From the NCBI GenBank assembly GCA_009843735.1, contig VYCW01000008.1:1-56912 (forward strand): a stretch of 56,912 bases of DNA. The letters run 5' to 3'. This stretch comes from Acidimicrobiaceae bacterium (GTDB lineage Bacteria; Actinomycetota; Acidimicrobiia; Acidimicrobiales; Aldehydirespiratoraceae). Within the stretch, counting starts at the first letter, position 1. Each line of letters starts with the position of its first letter. The notes below the pieces were generated by a model. The model saw nothing but the letters and a program-made list of their open reading frames with translations, was not told the origin of the DNA and did not search any database. This document shows positions 43,356 through 51,460 of the stretch, one piece after another. The position numbers were made by a program, and so were the translations under genes.

Positions 43356-43743
43356 GATCGTGGCCGTCGCCCAGGCGCTGCGCGATGCACGCCTCGGCCT
43401 CGTCTACGGAGGCATGGCACCAGCAGTCGTCGCTGCACTCCCCGTGGGTGGGCTTGGTCAGGTCGGCGAACGCCTCCTGGAACTCCCGGGCGCCTCGCTC
43501 CAGGCCGAACTCCGACAGCGCGAACCATTCGCCGTCGCGGACCAGGTAGCCCTCAACGACGAGGCGGTCGAGGTAGGTAATGCCGATGGCGGCGTCCACA
43601 CCGAGGAAGCGTTCGATCAACCCGGGATCCACCACATCGCCGAACCCCTCGCCCCGCAGCCAGTACATGACCTGGAGGATCTCGCTGCGCCAGTAGAGGG
43701 CAGCCAGCGCATCGGACTTCGGTGAGGCCGCCGAGGTGCTCAC
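43345..43743 (-). CDS. Winged-helix-like protein with Cys/His-rich metal-binding tail
   Basis: A 132-aa protein. The first 95 residues look like a winged helix (DALAALYWRSEILQVMYWL, ITYLDRLVVEGYLVRDGEWFALSEFGLERGA). The tail has HGECSDDCWCHAS, a further Cys and GDGHDHAH, a clear metal-binding pattern. It could be a nickel- or other metal-responsive regulator, or a metal chaperone. GTG 43743 overlaps the upstream gene. No family name recognised. Confidence 0.75.
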   Translation of the reverse strand: MSTSAASPKSDALAALYWRSEILQVMYWLRGEGFGDVVDPGLIERFLGVDAAIGITYLDRLVVEGYLVRDGEWFALSEFGLERGAREFQEAFADLTKPTHGECSDDCWCHASVDEAEACIAQRLGDGHDHAH

Positions 43744-44003
43744 GATCTGGCGCCGAGGCGCTCGGCCTTGGCCGAGACCCCCTCGAGCGCGCCGGCGATG
43801 ACGGTCAACTGCTCGTTCACCCGGGTGACCGACGGGCCGACGGAAGCGCACTGGGTCTCGATGGCCCTCACGCCGAATGTGACCTTGCCCAGGGACTGCG
43901 AGATCCGCCGGAGCGAGCGGGCGATGGCGATCAGGTACACCGCCAGGGCTCCGACAAACACCACGATCTCGACGACGGTCAGCACGATGAGGAGCGTCCG
44001 CAT
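43740..44003 (-). CDS. Small membrane-anchored helical protein, type A (hyp operon copy)
   Basis: An 87-aa protein with an N-terminal membrane helix (LLIVLTVVEIVVFVGALAVYLI) and a helical tail (SLGKVTFGVRAIE, ALEGVSAKAE). Paralogue of 21209-21469. Translationally coupled to both neighbours. Function unknown. Confidence 0.78.
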   Translation of the reverse strand: MRTLLIVLTVVEIVVFVGALAVYLIAIARSLRRISQSLGKVTFGVRAIETQCASVGPSVTRVNEQLTVIAGALEGVSAKAERLGARS

Positions 44004-44278
44004 CAGTCGTCCCCTCCCGCTTGGGCCAGCGCCTCGTCGAGGAAGGCGTCGTGCTTGAGCGCCTCCTCAGTGAAGGTGTCCAGGCGCACGGTGGTCTGGT
44101 GCAGCATCCATGTGGTGGCGGTGTTGCGGGCCACCTGCTTGCCCGTCTCCCAGATGGCGTCCGCGCCCGTCTCGATGCGGCGCACCTTGCGGTAGAAGAT
44201 CTGCAGCAGCAGCACCGCGACCAGACAGACCACCAGACCCAATGCCAGGGTCAGCCACCAGAGCGCGTTGGTGCTCAT
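44003..44278 (-). CDS. Small membrane-anchored helical protein, type B (hyp operon copy 1)
   Basis: A 91-aa protein with an N-terminal membrane helix (LWWLTLALGLVVCLVAVLLLQIFY) and an amphipathic helical tail (RRIETGADAIWETGKQVARNTA). It resembles 21486-21734 and 44281-44535. Function unknown. Confidence 0.77.
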   Translation of the reverse strand: MSTNALWWLTLALGLVVCLVAVLLLQIFYRKVRRIETGADAIWETGKQVARNTATTWMLHQTTVRLDTFTEEALKHDAFLDEALAQAGGDD

Positions 44279-44280
44279 CG

Positions 44281-44535
44281 TCAGCCGCCGTCCTTCGAGG
44301 CGAGATGCGCTCGCACCGCGCCCGCCCCCGCGGTGATCCGCTCGATCGCCGCGTTGACGTCGTTGACCGCCCACAGCGGAGAGGTGTTGTCGCGGGACTC
44401 CTCCAGCGCGGCCAGGATCGCCTCGGCCTTCACTGCAGCCCGATGAGCGCCGCGGATCATGAGCAGCAACAGCACGACCACGGCCAGGATCAGAACGCCC
44501 CCGATCACATAGCCAATGACCCATCCTGTCGACAT
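44281..44535 (-). CDS. Small membrane-anchored helical protein, type B (hyp operon copy 2)
   Basis: An 84-aa protein, first in the hyp operon. Membrane helix at about 6-27 (IGYVIGGVLILAVVVLLLLMI), then a helical tail with AILAALEESRDNTSPLWAVNDV, alignable with 21486-21734. A strong ribosome-binding site (GGGAGGG) selects ATG 44535. Operator site 3 is upstream. Function unknown. Confidence 0.78.
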   Translation of the reverse strand: MSTGWVIGYVIGGVLILAVVVLLLLMIRGAHRAAVKAEAILAALEESRDNTSPLWAVNDVNAAIERITAGAGAVRAHLASKDGG

Positions 44536-44590
44536 GGACCCTCCCGCAGCCGTACCCAGCGGTCCGGGCCAGCCTAACCCAAGGCCTCCG

Positions 44591-44611
44591 CTAGATGCGA
44601 TTCGCACTTAG
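44591..44611. promoter_or_regulatory. Operator palindrome, site 3 of 3
   Basis: CTAGATGCG and CGCACTTAG are separated by ATT. The left arm matches site 1 at 8 of 9 bases, the right arm at 6 of 9. It lies between the divergent hyp operon (start 44535) and the hydrogenase structural genes (start 44663). TAGTAT at 44616-44621 could be the rightward -10. Confidence 0.65.
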
Positions 44612-44615
44612 TGTG

Positions 44616-44621
44616 TAGTAT
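44616..44621 (+). promoter_or_regulatory. Candidate -10 element of the hydrogenase operon
   Basis: TAGTAT lies 4 bp downstream of operator site 3 and about 40 bp before the GTG at 44663. No clear -35, as at site 1, which would fit an activator bound over it. Confidence 0.35.
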
Positions 44622-44662
44622 CGAGTTCGTCGGTAGCGCCCCGACCGCAGGAGGCTTCGCTC

Positions 44663-45898
44663 GTGGTCCAGTACACCAAGGTCGTGCCAGGCTCGACGCA
44701 CGGCGAGCTCGAGGCCAAGCCGCTCATCACCGACCCCGGTGACCCGCTCGCGCCGGTCGCCCTGCGCAGCCCGCTCCGACCCAAGCGATCAGAGCTGGTG
44801 TCCCAGGGCCCGCTGGAGAAGGCCTACTTGTTCTGGATTGTGGGCGCCAGCTGCGACGGCTGCACCATCGCCATCTCGGGCGCCACCCATCCCCGGGTCG
44901 AGGACCTGCTGACAGGCCGGGTTCCAGGACTGCCTCGCATAGAGCTCATCCACACCGTGCTATCGGTGGAGTCTGGACCGGAGTGGACTGAGAACCTCCG
45001 CCTGGCGGCCGAGGGCAAGCTCGACGCCCCCTACCTGATCTTCTGGGAGGGGTCGATCATGGACGAGACGGTCTCGGGCGAGTACGGCTACTGGATGGGG
45101 CTGGGCGAGGACCGCACCGACGGCCGCCAGATCACCAGCCTGGAGTGGCTCGACCGCCTGGCTCCCGGCGCCGCGGCCGTGCTGTCGATCGGGACCTGCG
45201 CCTGCTGGGGCGGCATCCCGGCCGCGCACGGCAACCCCACCAACGCCATGGGCGTCATGGACCACCTCGGCAAGGACTACCGGTCGGCGCTGGGGCTCCC
45301 GGTCATCAACATCCCGGGCTGCTCGCCGGTGGGGGACAACATCACCGAGACCGCCGCCGCGGCCCTGCTGTTCCTCAACGGCCTGGCCCCGCTGCCCGAG
45401 TTCGACGAGCTCGGGAGACCCGCCTGGCTTTTCACCGAGACCGTCCACCGGCACTGCCCCCGGGCCGGCTACTACGAGGAGGGCGTGTTCGCCCACTCCT
45501 ACGGCGACAAGGAGTGCCTCGTCGAGCTGGGGTGCTGGGGCCCGATCGTGCAGTGCAACATCGCCGAGCGGGGCATCGTCGACGGCCACGGCGGGTGCAT
45601 GAACATGGGCGGCATCTGCATCGGCTGCACCATGCCCGGCTTCCCCGACAAGTTCTCCCCCATCTACGAACGTCCGCCCGGCGCACTGCTGTCCACCAAC
45701 ACCAACCGGGTGATGGGCGGGTTCATCCGGCGCATGCGCCAGCTGTCCCAAACCGACAAGATGCGCTCGGCCCGGTGGCACGACAGCCGCGACCTCCCCA
45801 GCGGCTGGAGTCGCTACAAGACCCAGCCCGTCGGAGCAGAGCGCTTGATTCATCGGCTCTACTCACGCAAGCAGCACTCTCACGAGGGAGGCCGTTAG
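44663..45898 (+). CDS. [NiFe]-hydrogenase small subunit, probably group 2a (Huc-like)
   Basis: A 411-aa electron-transfer subunit with iron-sulfur ligands SCDGC (Cys64, Cys67), GTCACWGGIP (Cys179), PGCSPVGD (Cys220), RHCPRAGYYEEG (His264 or His262, Cys265), KECLVELGCWGP (Cys285, Cys291) and QCNIAERG...GCMNMGGICIGC (Cys298, 312, 319, 322). There is no Tat signal, so it is cytoplasmic. In group 1h (actinobacterial-type) enzymes one proximal-cluster cysteine is an Asp; here both positions of SCDGC are Cys, which favours group 2a. GTG 44663 has an AGGAGG-type site upstream. It oxidises H2, possibly at low concentration, for respiration. Confidence 0.9.
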   Translation: MVQYTKVVPGSTHGELEAKPLITDPGDPLAPVALRSPLRPKRSELVSQGPLEKAYLFWIVGASCDGCTIAISGATHPRVEDLLTGRVPGLPRIELIHTVLSVESGPEWTENLRLAAEGKLDAPYLIFWEGSIMDETVSGEYGYWMGLGEDRTDGRQITSLEWLDRLAPGAAAVLSIGTCACWGGIPAAHGNPTNAMGVMDHLGKDYRSALGLPVINIPGCSPVGDNITETAAAALLFLNGLAPLPEFDELGRPAWLFTETVHRHCPRAGYYEEGVFAHSYGDKECLVELGCWGPIVQCNIAERGIVDGHGGCMNMGGICIGCTMPGFPDKFSPIYERPPGALLSTNTNRVMGGFIRRMRQLSQTDKMRSARWHDSRDLPSGWSRYKTQPVGAERLIHRLYSRKQHSHEGGR

Positions 45899-45902
45899 TC
45901 GA

Positions 45903-47807
45903 ATGTGCTTCAAGAACCTCCCCATCGAATTCGACGACGCCGGTAAAGCCCGGCTGGTCGAGGGCATCCCAGATCCCTACGCGGTCGCGGTAGCCGAGCC
46001 GCGGGACTTCGTCCGCAGCGCGCTGGACCGCCGCAGCGCAGGCGCGCTGGCCGCACCGCCACGGCTGCGGGAGTGGAGCATCGACCCGGTGACCCGGGTC
46101 GCCGGCGCGCTGGCGGTGCATACCGTCCTCGACCTCGAGACCCGCACCGCAGTGGAGGCCCACTCCATGGCGATGCTCTTCCGCGGCTACGAGATCATCC
46201 TCAAGGGCCGCGATCCCCGCGACGCCATCGACATCTCGTCAAGAGCCTGCGGGGTGTGCGGCGGCGTGCACGCCTCGGTGTCGTCGCTGGCCATCGAGAT
46301 GGCCTTCGGCATCCAGCCCCCGCCCCTCGGCGCGTGCGTACGAAACCTGGGCGAGGTGGCCGAGATGTTCTACGACCACCCGCTGCATCTGGGTCTGCTG
46401 GCCGGACCCGACTATTCCACCGCCATCGTGTCGGTCACCAACCCCGAGCTAGTTGATCGAGCGTCCAAGACGCTGGCCCCGCACGCCGACGTCCACGGGT
46501 ACGTCACCATCAAGGACATCATGGACGCCCTCAACCCGCTGGAGGGGTCCATCTACCTGGAGTCCCTGGAGTACACCCGCATCGCCCGCAAGATGTGCAC
46601 GCTGATGTACGGGAAGTACCCACATCCGTCCACGCTCGTGCCCGGCGGCGTGTCCACCACCGTCAGCACCACAACCTTCAACGAGTACTACGCCAACCTC
46701 GGCCTGATCTTCGACTACGCCAAGCGGCTGGCCGGGATCTGGGACGACATCTGCGACTTCTTCCTGGAGGCCAACCCGGCCTACTCCGATGTGGGCCTAC
46801 GACCGTCCAACCTGATCCAGACGGGGATCTGGGACGACGTCGAGGTCTACGACGCCACCTACGCCAACATCGACGCCTGGGGCCAGGCCCGCTACTCGGC
46901 GCCCGGCATCATCAAGGACGGCGAGCTCCTCACCACCAAGCTCACCGAGATCAACATGGGCATCGAGGAGTTCGTGGAGCACTCCTACTACGAGGACTGG
47001 ACGACCAACGGCAATGGCAGCGGCAACGGTCACGTACCGTTCCCCACCGACGCGCTCGGCAACCCGCTGTCGCCGTACCACGCCTGGAACAAGGAGACCA
47101 TCCCCCGCCCGCAGGGCAAGAACTTCAAGGAGAAGTACTCCTGGGCCACCGCCCCCCGCTGGGACCGCACCTCCATGGAGACCGGCGTGTACGGGCGAAT
47201 GTGGACCACCGCCATGGCCCAGCAGCTGCCCGACAACCCCTACATCGAGGCCACCGGCGACGGGCTGCGGATGCTGCTGCCGGCGCACGATCTGCCCGAG
47301 ACAGAGCTGTTCTGGAGGGTGCCCGCCAAGCTGAACGCCTTCGAGCGGAACCGGGGACGGGCCTACGGTGTGGCCTTCACCGCGGCCATCGGGATGATCT
47401 GCCTGATGCAGGCCTTCGAGTACTGGCGCAAGGGTGAGACGAGGGTGTCGACGCCGTTCAAGGTGCCCCGCGACGAGCGGGTGTCGGCCGGCTTCTGGGA
47501 GGCCGGGAGGGGGTACTTGACCCACCACATGCACATGGACAAGGGCCGGCTGCTCAACTACCAGATCAACACGCCGTCCACCTGGAACGCCTCGCCGCGT
47601 GACCCGTTCGGCAGTCCCGGGCCCTACGAGCAGGCCATCATGGGAACCCCGATCCTCGAGAGTGTCGGCGACGACGACATCAAGGGCATCGACATCCTGC
47701 GAACCATCCGCAGCTTCGATCCCTGCATGCCGTGCACCACCCACATGGACACGGGGCGGGGGGTCATAACCCGCGAGGTCAACTCGTGCGGGTGCACACT
47801 GGAGTGA
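45903..47807 (+). CDS. [NiFe]-hydrogenase large subunit, probably group 2a (Huc-like)
   Basis: A 634-aa catalytic subunit. The N-terminal nickel motif is RACGVCGGVHA (Cys116, Cys119); the C-terminal one is DPCMPCTTH (Cys608, Cys611). The 20 residues after His614 (ending NSCGCTLE) would be removed by the protease at 49612 after metal insertion. The C-terminal Ni ligand is TGC-encoded Cys, so this is not an [NiFeSe] enzyme. A GNGSGNGH insert near 365 is an odd, probably disordered loop. It starts 4 bp after the small subunit. Confidence 0.93.
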   Translation: MCFKNLPIEFDDAGKARLVEGIPDPYAVAVAEPRDFVRSALDRRSAGALAAPPRLREWSIDPVTRVAGALAVHTVLDLETRTAVEAHSMAMLFRGYEIILKGRDPRDAIDISSRACGVCGGVHASVSSLAIEMAFGIQPPPLGACVRNLGEVAEMFYDHPLHLGLLAGPDYSTAIVSVTNPELVDRASKTLAPHADVHGYVTIKDIMDALNPLEGSIYLESLEYTRIARKMCTLMYGKYPHPSTLVPGGVSTTVSTTTFNEYYANLGLIFDYAKRLAGIWDDICDFFLEANPAYSDVGLRPSNLIQTGIWDDVEVYDATYANIDAWGQARYSAPGIIKDGELLTTKLTEINMGIEEFVEHSYYEDWTTNGNGSGNGHVPFPTDALGNPLSPYHAWNKETIPRPQGKNFKEKYSWATAPRWDRTSMETGVYGRMWTTAMAQQLPDNPYIEATGDGLRMLLPAHDLPETELFWRVPAKLNAFERNRGRAYGVAFTAAIGMICLMQAFEYWRKGETRVSTPFKVPRDERVSAGFWEAGRGYLTHHMHMDKGRLLNYQINTPSTWNASPRDPFGSPGPYEQAIMGTPILESVGDDDIKGIDILRTIRSFDPCMPCTTHMDTGRGVITREVNSCGCTLE

Positions 47808-48469
47808 TGCGGGCCGCGCAGGACGGCACTCCCCAAATTCCTCAAGCCCCGGCGACACCGCCCCTACACGCCGCCCCGGGCGCGGGCTTAGAGGCGGCCC
47901 CGGGATCCTGGGCCGGGCGCGACGAGGTGCTCGACACGCTGCTCGGACCGGGCGCGCAGGTGAAGCCCGGACGAGGAGAGGCGGGGCCGGGCTGCACGCT
48001 GGTGGGAGGCATCGGCCTGCCATGGCTGCGCGACCTGGACTTCGGCACGAACTGGCTGGCCCGGGCCGCGTCGCTTCAGTGGCCCGACGATGTGGTGCTG
48101 GAGGACCTGTCGTACGCCGCGCACCGCGTCATGCACCGTCTCCAGGAGTTGCAGCCCCGGCGGGTGGTGCTGCTCGGCTGCATGCCTCGGAGCACCGGAC
48201 CGCCCGGAACGATCCGGCGCTACCGGCTGTCCGAGATGCCCGATCCCGACCCCGACGAGGTGCACGAGCGCCTCGGCGAGGCGGTCGGGGGAATCGTCGA
48301 CCTGGACCACACGCTGGCCGTCTGCCGGCACTGGAACGCGCTGCCCGACGACACAGTGGTCATTGAGGTCGAGCCGGCCGACAGCGAGTTCGGCTGGGGG
48401 TTCTCGCAACCGGTCGAGGACGCGGTGGATGAGGTGCTCGACATGGTCCGTCACGAGGTGTCGCGTTGA
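47807..48469 (+). CDS. Degenerate hydrogenase maturation protease-like protein
   Basis: A 220-aa protein. After an Ala/Pro-rich N-terminus, the segment TLVGGIGLPWLRDLDFGTNWLARA takes the place of the M52 motif G.GN....DDGFG. VVLLGCMPRS and IEVEPADSEFGWGFSQPVEDAVDEVL follow the same fold. The nickel-binding acids of true proteases look lost or moved, so it may be a scaffold or chaperone. It overlaps the large-subunit stop (TGATG). Confidence 0.65.
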   Translation: MRAAQDGTPQIPQAPATPPLHAAPGAGLEAAPGSWAGRDEVLDTLLGPGAQVKPGRGEAGPGCTLVGGIGLPWLRDLDFGTNWLARAASLQWPDDVVLEDLSYAAHRVMHRLQELQPRRVVLLGCMPRSTGPPGTIRRYRLSEMPDPDPDEVHERLGEAVGGIVDLDHTLAVCRHWNALPDDTVVIEVEPADSEFGWGFSQPVEDAVDEVLDMVRHEVSR

Positions 48470-48539
48470 GTGGGCTGCGCTCAGGGTGGAGCCGGCTCGG
48501 GCTCGGGGTTGAGCCGGCGACCGCGCTAGGAACTGGATC

Positions 48540-49112
48540 GTGACCGGGCCCGACGAACTGGCCTACAGCGAGATCCTCGAGCGGGCGGCCGAGCTGGCCA
48601 CCAGCCTGCTGGAGTGCGACGACGGGCGCGTCGCCGCCGACGCCGAGGAGTTGCTGGACTGGCTCGACGCCTACCACCGGGAGGGGCTGGGCCGGCTAGT
48701 CGAGATGGTGCGTCAGTGGCGCGGCGAACTGTTCCTTGAGCAGGCGGCGCTGGACCCTGTCGTGGGCGAGCTGCTCGCCACCTACGGCCTCGGCACCGAC
48801 ACCGACTCGGCCGCCGCCGAGCGGGTCATCCAGCTGGCCCTGGACGAGGTCCGTCCCTACATCCACTCCCATGGCGGCGAAGTGGAGGTGCTCTCCGTCA
48901 GCGACGGCGTCGTGCAGCTTCGGATGCACGGCACCTGCAACGGCTGCACCGCGGCCGACGACACGGTCACCCGCCGCATCGAGGTGTCGCTGCGGGAGCA
49001 CTGGATCGACTTCAGGCGGGTCGAGATGGAGGAGCACACCGAGGCTCCCCATCCGCCGCCGAGCCCTGGCGACCTCTCCACCGGTTTGACGATCGGGCCT
49101 CGCCCGTCATGA
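48540..49112 (+). CDS. NifU C-terminal-domain protein
   Basis: A 190-aa protein. Residues about 1-70 are helical and unassigned. About 90-170 is the NifU-like iron-sulfur scaffold domain (VIQLALDEVRPYIHSHGGEVEVLSV, then GTCNGC with Cys133 and Cys136). It probably delivers clusters to the small subunit. GTG 48540 lies 70 bp after the previous stop. Confidence 0.87.
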   Translation: MTGPDELAYSEILERAAELATSLLECDDGRVAADAEELLDWLDAYHREGLGRLVEMVRQWRGELFLEQAALDPVVGELLATYGLGTDTDSAAAERVIQLALDEVRPYIHSHGGEVEVLSVSDGVVQLRMHGTCNGCTAADDTVTRRIEVSLREHWIDFRRVEMEEHTEAPHPPPSPGDLSTGLTIGPRPS

Positions 49113-49612
49113 CCGCGGCGGCGGGGGTCGACGTGAGCGATCTCTGCTTCACCGCCCGGGCCCTGGCCCAGACGCATCCGATGACCGAGGCGTCGCACCA
49201 CTACCGCCAGGAGTGCCTGGAGAGGGAGCGACGCCGCCAGCCCGTGACCGAGCTGGCCGACTGGGCCGCGACCGCTCTCCTGGTGGGCTATTGCCTGCGC
49301 CGCTCGGAGGAGCAAAGGGTGAACGACGGCGCGTTCGCCGCCGCGGCCTCCACCGGCAACGAGATCGACCTCGACCATGTGACCGCGCTTACCGAGTCGC
49401 TGCGCCTGGGCGACCCCGGCAGTGTCTCGCTGCTGCCCGCGGATGTGACCGTCGCCGCACTCGACCGGATCATCGGCACGGAGTTGGACAAGCGGAACGA
49501 ACATCTGCGGGAGCAACTGGATGATGCGTCCTGGTCCGAACTCGAGGACTACATCGCATGGTGGGTGATCCACGGCTACGCCCTGCGGGCCAGCGAATGC
49601 CCGAAACAATAA
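49109..49612 (+). CDS. Hydrogenase-operon protein of unknown function
   Basis: A 167-aa soluble helical protein (LTESLRLGDPGSVSLLPADV, LREQLDDASWSELEDYIAWWVIHGYALRA). It overlaps the NifU-domain gene (ATGA) and the protease gene (TAATG). No family recognised. Conserved placement in similar operons is likely but cannot be checked here. Confidence 0.72.
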   Translation: MTAAAGVDVSDLCFTARALAQTHPMTEASHHYRQECLERERRRQPVTELADWAATALLVGYCLRRSEEQRVNDGAFAAAASTGNEIDLDHVTALTESLRLGDPGSVSLLPADVTVAALDRIIGTELDKRNEHLREQLDDASWSELEDYIAWWVIHGYALRASECPKQ

Positions 49613-50121
49613 TGCCGACGAGGGTGCTCGTGGTCGGGGTGGGCAACGTGCTCCACGGCGACGACGGGTTCGGGGTAGAAGTGGTGAAACGGCTCGGCAA
49701 GCGGAGCCTCCCGTCCGGGGTCGACGTCGCCGAGACCGGCATCGGCGGGATCCACCTCGTCCATGAACTCATGGCGGGCTACGACGCCCTCGTGGTGGTC
49801 GACGCCGTCGACCGGGACCGCCCGCCCGGGACGGTAATGGTGATCGACGCTGAGGTGATCGACGTCGGCGAGCTGCCCGTCGATGAGCGACATGACCTTC
49901 TGGCCGACATGCACCTGGCCACCCCGGAGCGCGCCCTCATGGTGGCCAAGGCGGCCGGCGTGCTCCCCGAACGCACCATCATCGTCGGCTGCCAGCCCGC
50001 GGAGGTCGACACGCTGGGGATCGGGCTGACCTCGGCGGTGAACGACGCGGTCGCTCGTGCCGTCGCCGAAGTCGAGCGCTGCGTGCGGGAGCTGGTCCCC
50101 GTCCACGGCTCCGAACCGTGA
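49612..50121 (+). CDS. Hydrogenase maturation endopeptidase (HyaD/HupD type)
   Basis: A 169-aa M52 peptidase with VVGVGNVLHGDDGFGVEVVKRL (catalytic and Ni-sensing Glu replaced by the usual Asp/Glu pattern), LVVVDAVDRDRPPGTV and the late HLATPERALMVAK. It removes the C-terminal peptide after His614 of the large subunit. ATG 49612 overlaps the previous stop; ATG 49597 is an alternative. Confidence 0.92.
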   Translation: MPTRVLVVGVGNVLHGDDGFGVEVVKRLGKRSLPSGVDVAETGIGGIHLVHELMAGYDALVVVDAVDRDRPPGTVMVIDAEVIDVGELPVDERHDLLADMHLATPERALMVAKAAGVLPERTIIVGCQPAEVDTLGIGLTSAVNDAVARAVAEVERCVRELVPVHGSEP

Positions 50122-50140
50122 CCGTCGAGGACCCCAGGCT

Positions 50141-51460
50141 GTGACCATCGAGGATCTCGAGGCCGCGCTCGAAGCCGTGAGCCTGGCCGAGGCGCCCGAC
50201 GACTGGGCGCTGGCCGCCTACCGGCTGGCGGTGGCCAGATCGGAGGCCGCCGGCCGGCCCGAGGACATCGATCAGGCTCTGGAGATGCTGGACAAAGCCG
50301 CTCGAATCCTCACCGCCGATAGGGCGCCCGTCGAGCACGGGCGCATCCTCACCGCCGCGGCGAACTGCCACCGCGCCGGGGGCCGTGCCGACCGGGCCCT
50401 CGAACTGTTCGGGCGGGCCGCGGATCTGATCGCCCCCCGCGCGCCGGCAGTCGAGCACGCGGCGGCGCTGATCAACCTCGGCCTGGCGCACTGCGAGGCC
50501 GGCCACCCGACCGCAGGTATCGAAGCCCTGAATCGAGCCATCGATCTCGCGACGGCCCAGATGGCGGCGGTCCCGGGCGACAACGGCGACTCCGTCGATG
50601 ATGAGAGGAGCCGGCTACTGGGCGCCGCGCTGATCAACCGGGCCCAGGCCCGCCAATCGCTGGGCCGCGACGAGGACCTGCGAGCGGCAGTCGACGACTA
50701 CCGGGGCGCGATAGCGGCGCTTCCGACCTCGTCGCTGCAGGCGGGTATGGCCGCACACGGGCTCGGCGCCGCGGTGCTGGAAATGTGCCGGCGGGGCGCG
50801 TCCGGCTCGACTCCCGAAGAGGCCGTCGGCGCCTTCGAGCAGTCCCTGAGCGTGCTCGGCCACAGCAGCTTCCCGTTCCATCACGCGGTGGCGCGCCACA
50901 GCCTGGCTCTGGCCTTCGAGATGAGGGGCGGCGCGGGCGACTTGGCCCGGGCCCTCAACAGCGCCCACGCCGCCATCGCGGTGTTCGACCCCCGCCTGCA
51001 CGCCTCCCACTGGCGCACCGCCCATGCCACCCTGGCCCGGCTGGAAGCCGCGTTGGACGACGTTGACCCGGCAACCGGCCGGGCAGGCCATGTGGCCCGC
51101 CTGCTGGCCGCCACCGATGAGACGGAGCGGGAGCAGCTGCTGCGAGACCGGCTCCGGCGGGCGGCCACGCTGCCCCCTACAGGCATGGACGCCGATCTGG
51201 ATGCGCTGGTCGGCTCGCTGGCCGAGCTGGGCCTCGACGGCTACCGGCGGGTGCTCCGGTCCCTGATCGGCGTGCTCATGGAACTGCCCGACCGGTTGCT
51301 GGAGGCGGCCTGCGAGACGCTGTGCCGGGTCCATGCCGGGCACGACGCGACCGAGTTCCTGGACGAGACGCTCGACGGTGTGATCACCGATCGGCTCTTC
51401 GGGCCGCAGCGGGTGCGGGTCCGTGACCTGCTGGAGGCCAACGGGTGGGTTCGGCCGTGA
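50141..51460 (+). CDS. TPR-like repeat protein of the hydrogenase operon
   Basis: A 439-aa all-helical protein with at least five tetratricopeptide-like hairpins (about 15-300: QALEMLDKAARIL, RALELFGRAADLI, TAGIEALNRAIDLA, AVDDYRGAIAAL, AVGAFEQSLSVL). A C-terminal helical region follows. It is probably a protein-interaction scaffold in enzyme assembly. The start is GTG 50141. The preceding GTG 50118 opens a frame that stops after eight codons, at an almost duplicated sequence. Confidence 0.8.
   Translation: MTIEDLEAALEAVSLAEAPDDWALAAYRLAVARSEAAGRPEDIDQALEMLDKAARILTADRAPVEHGRILTAAANCHRAGGRADRALELFGRAADLIAPRAPAVEHAAALINLGLAHCEAGHPTAGIEALNRAIDLATAQMAAVPGDNGDSVDDERSRLLGAALINRAQARQSLGRDEDLRAAVDDYRGAIAALPTSSLQAGMAAHGLGAAVLEMCRRGASGSTPEEAVGAFEQSLSVLGHSSFPFHHAVARHSLALAFEMRGGAGDLARALNSAHAAIAVFDPRLHASHWRTAHATLARLEAALDDVDPATGRAGHVARLLAATDETEREQLLRDRLRRAATLPPTGMDADLDALVGSLAELGLDGYRRVLRSLIGVLMELPDRLLEAACETLCRVHAGHDATEFLDETLDGVITDRLFGPQRVRVRDLLEANGWVRP

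Noticed and set aside
47630-47807. [NiFeSe]-hydrogenase
   Set aside because: The C-terminal nickel ligand codon is TGC (DPCMPC), not TGA, and the frame ends normally after a cleavable tail.
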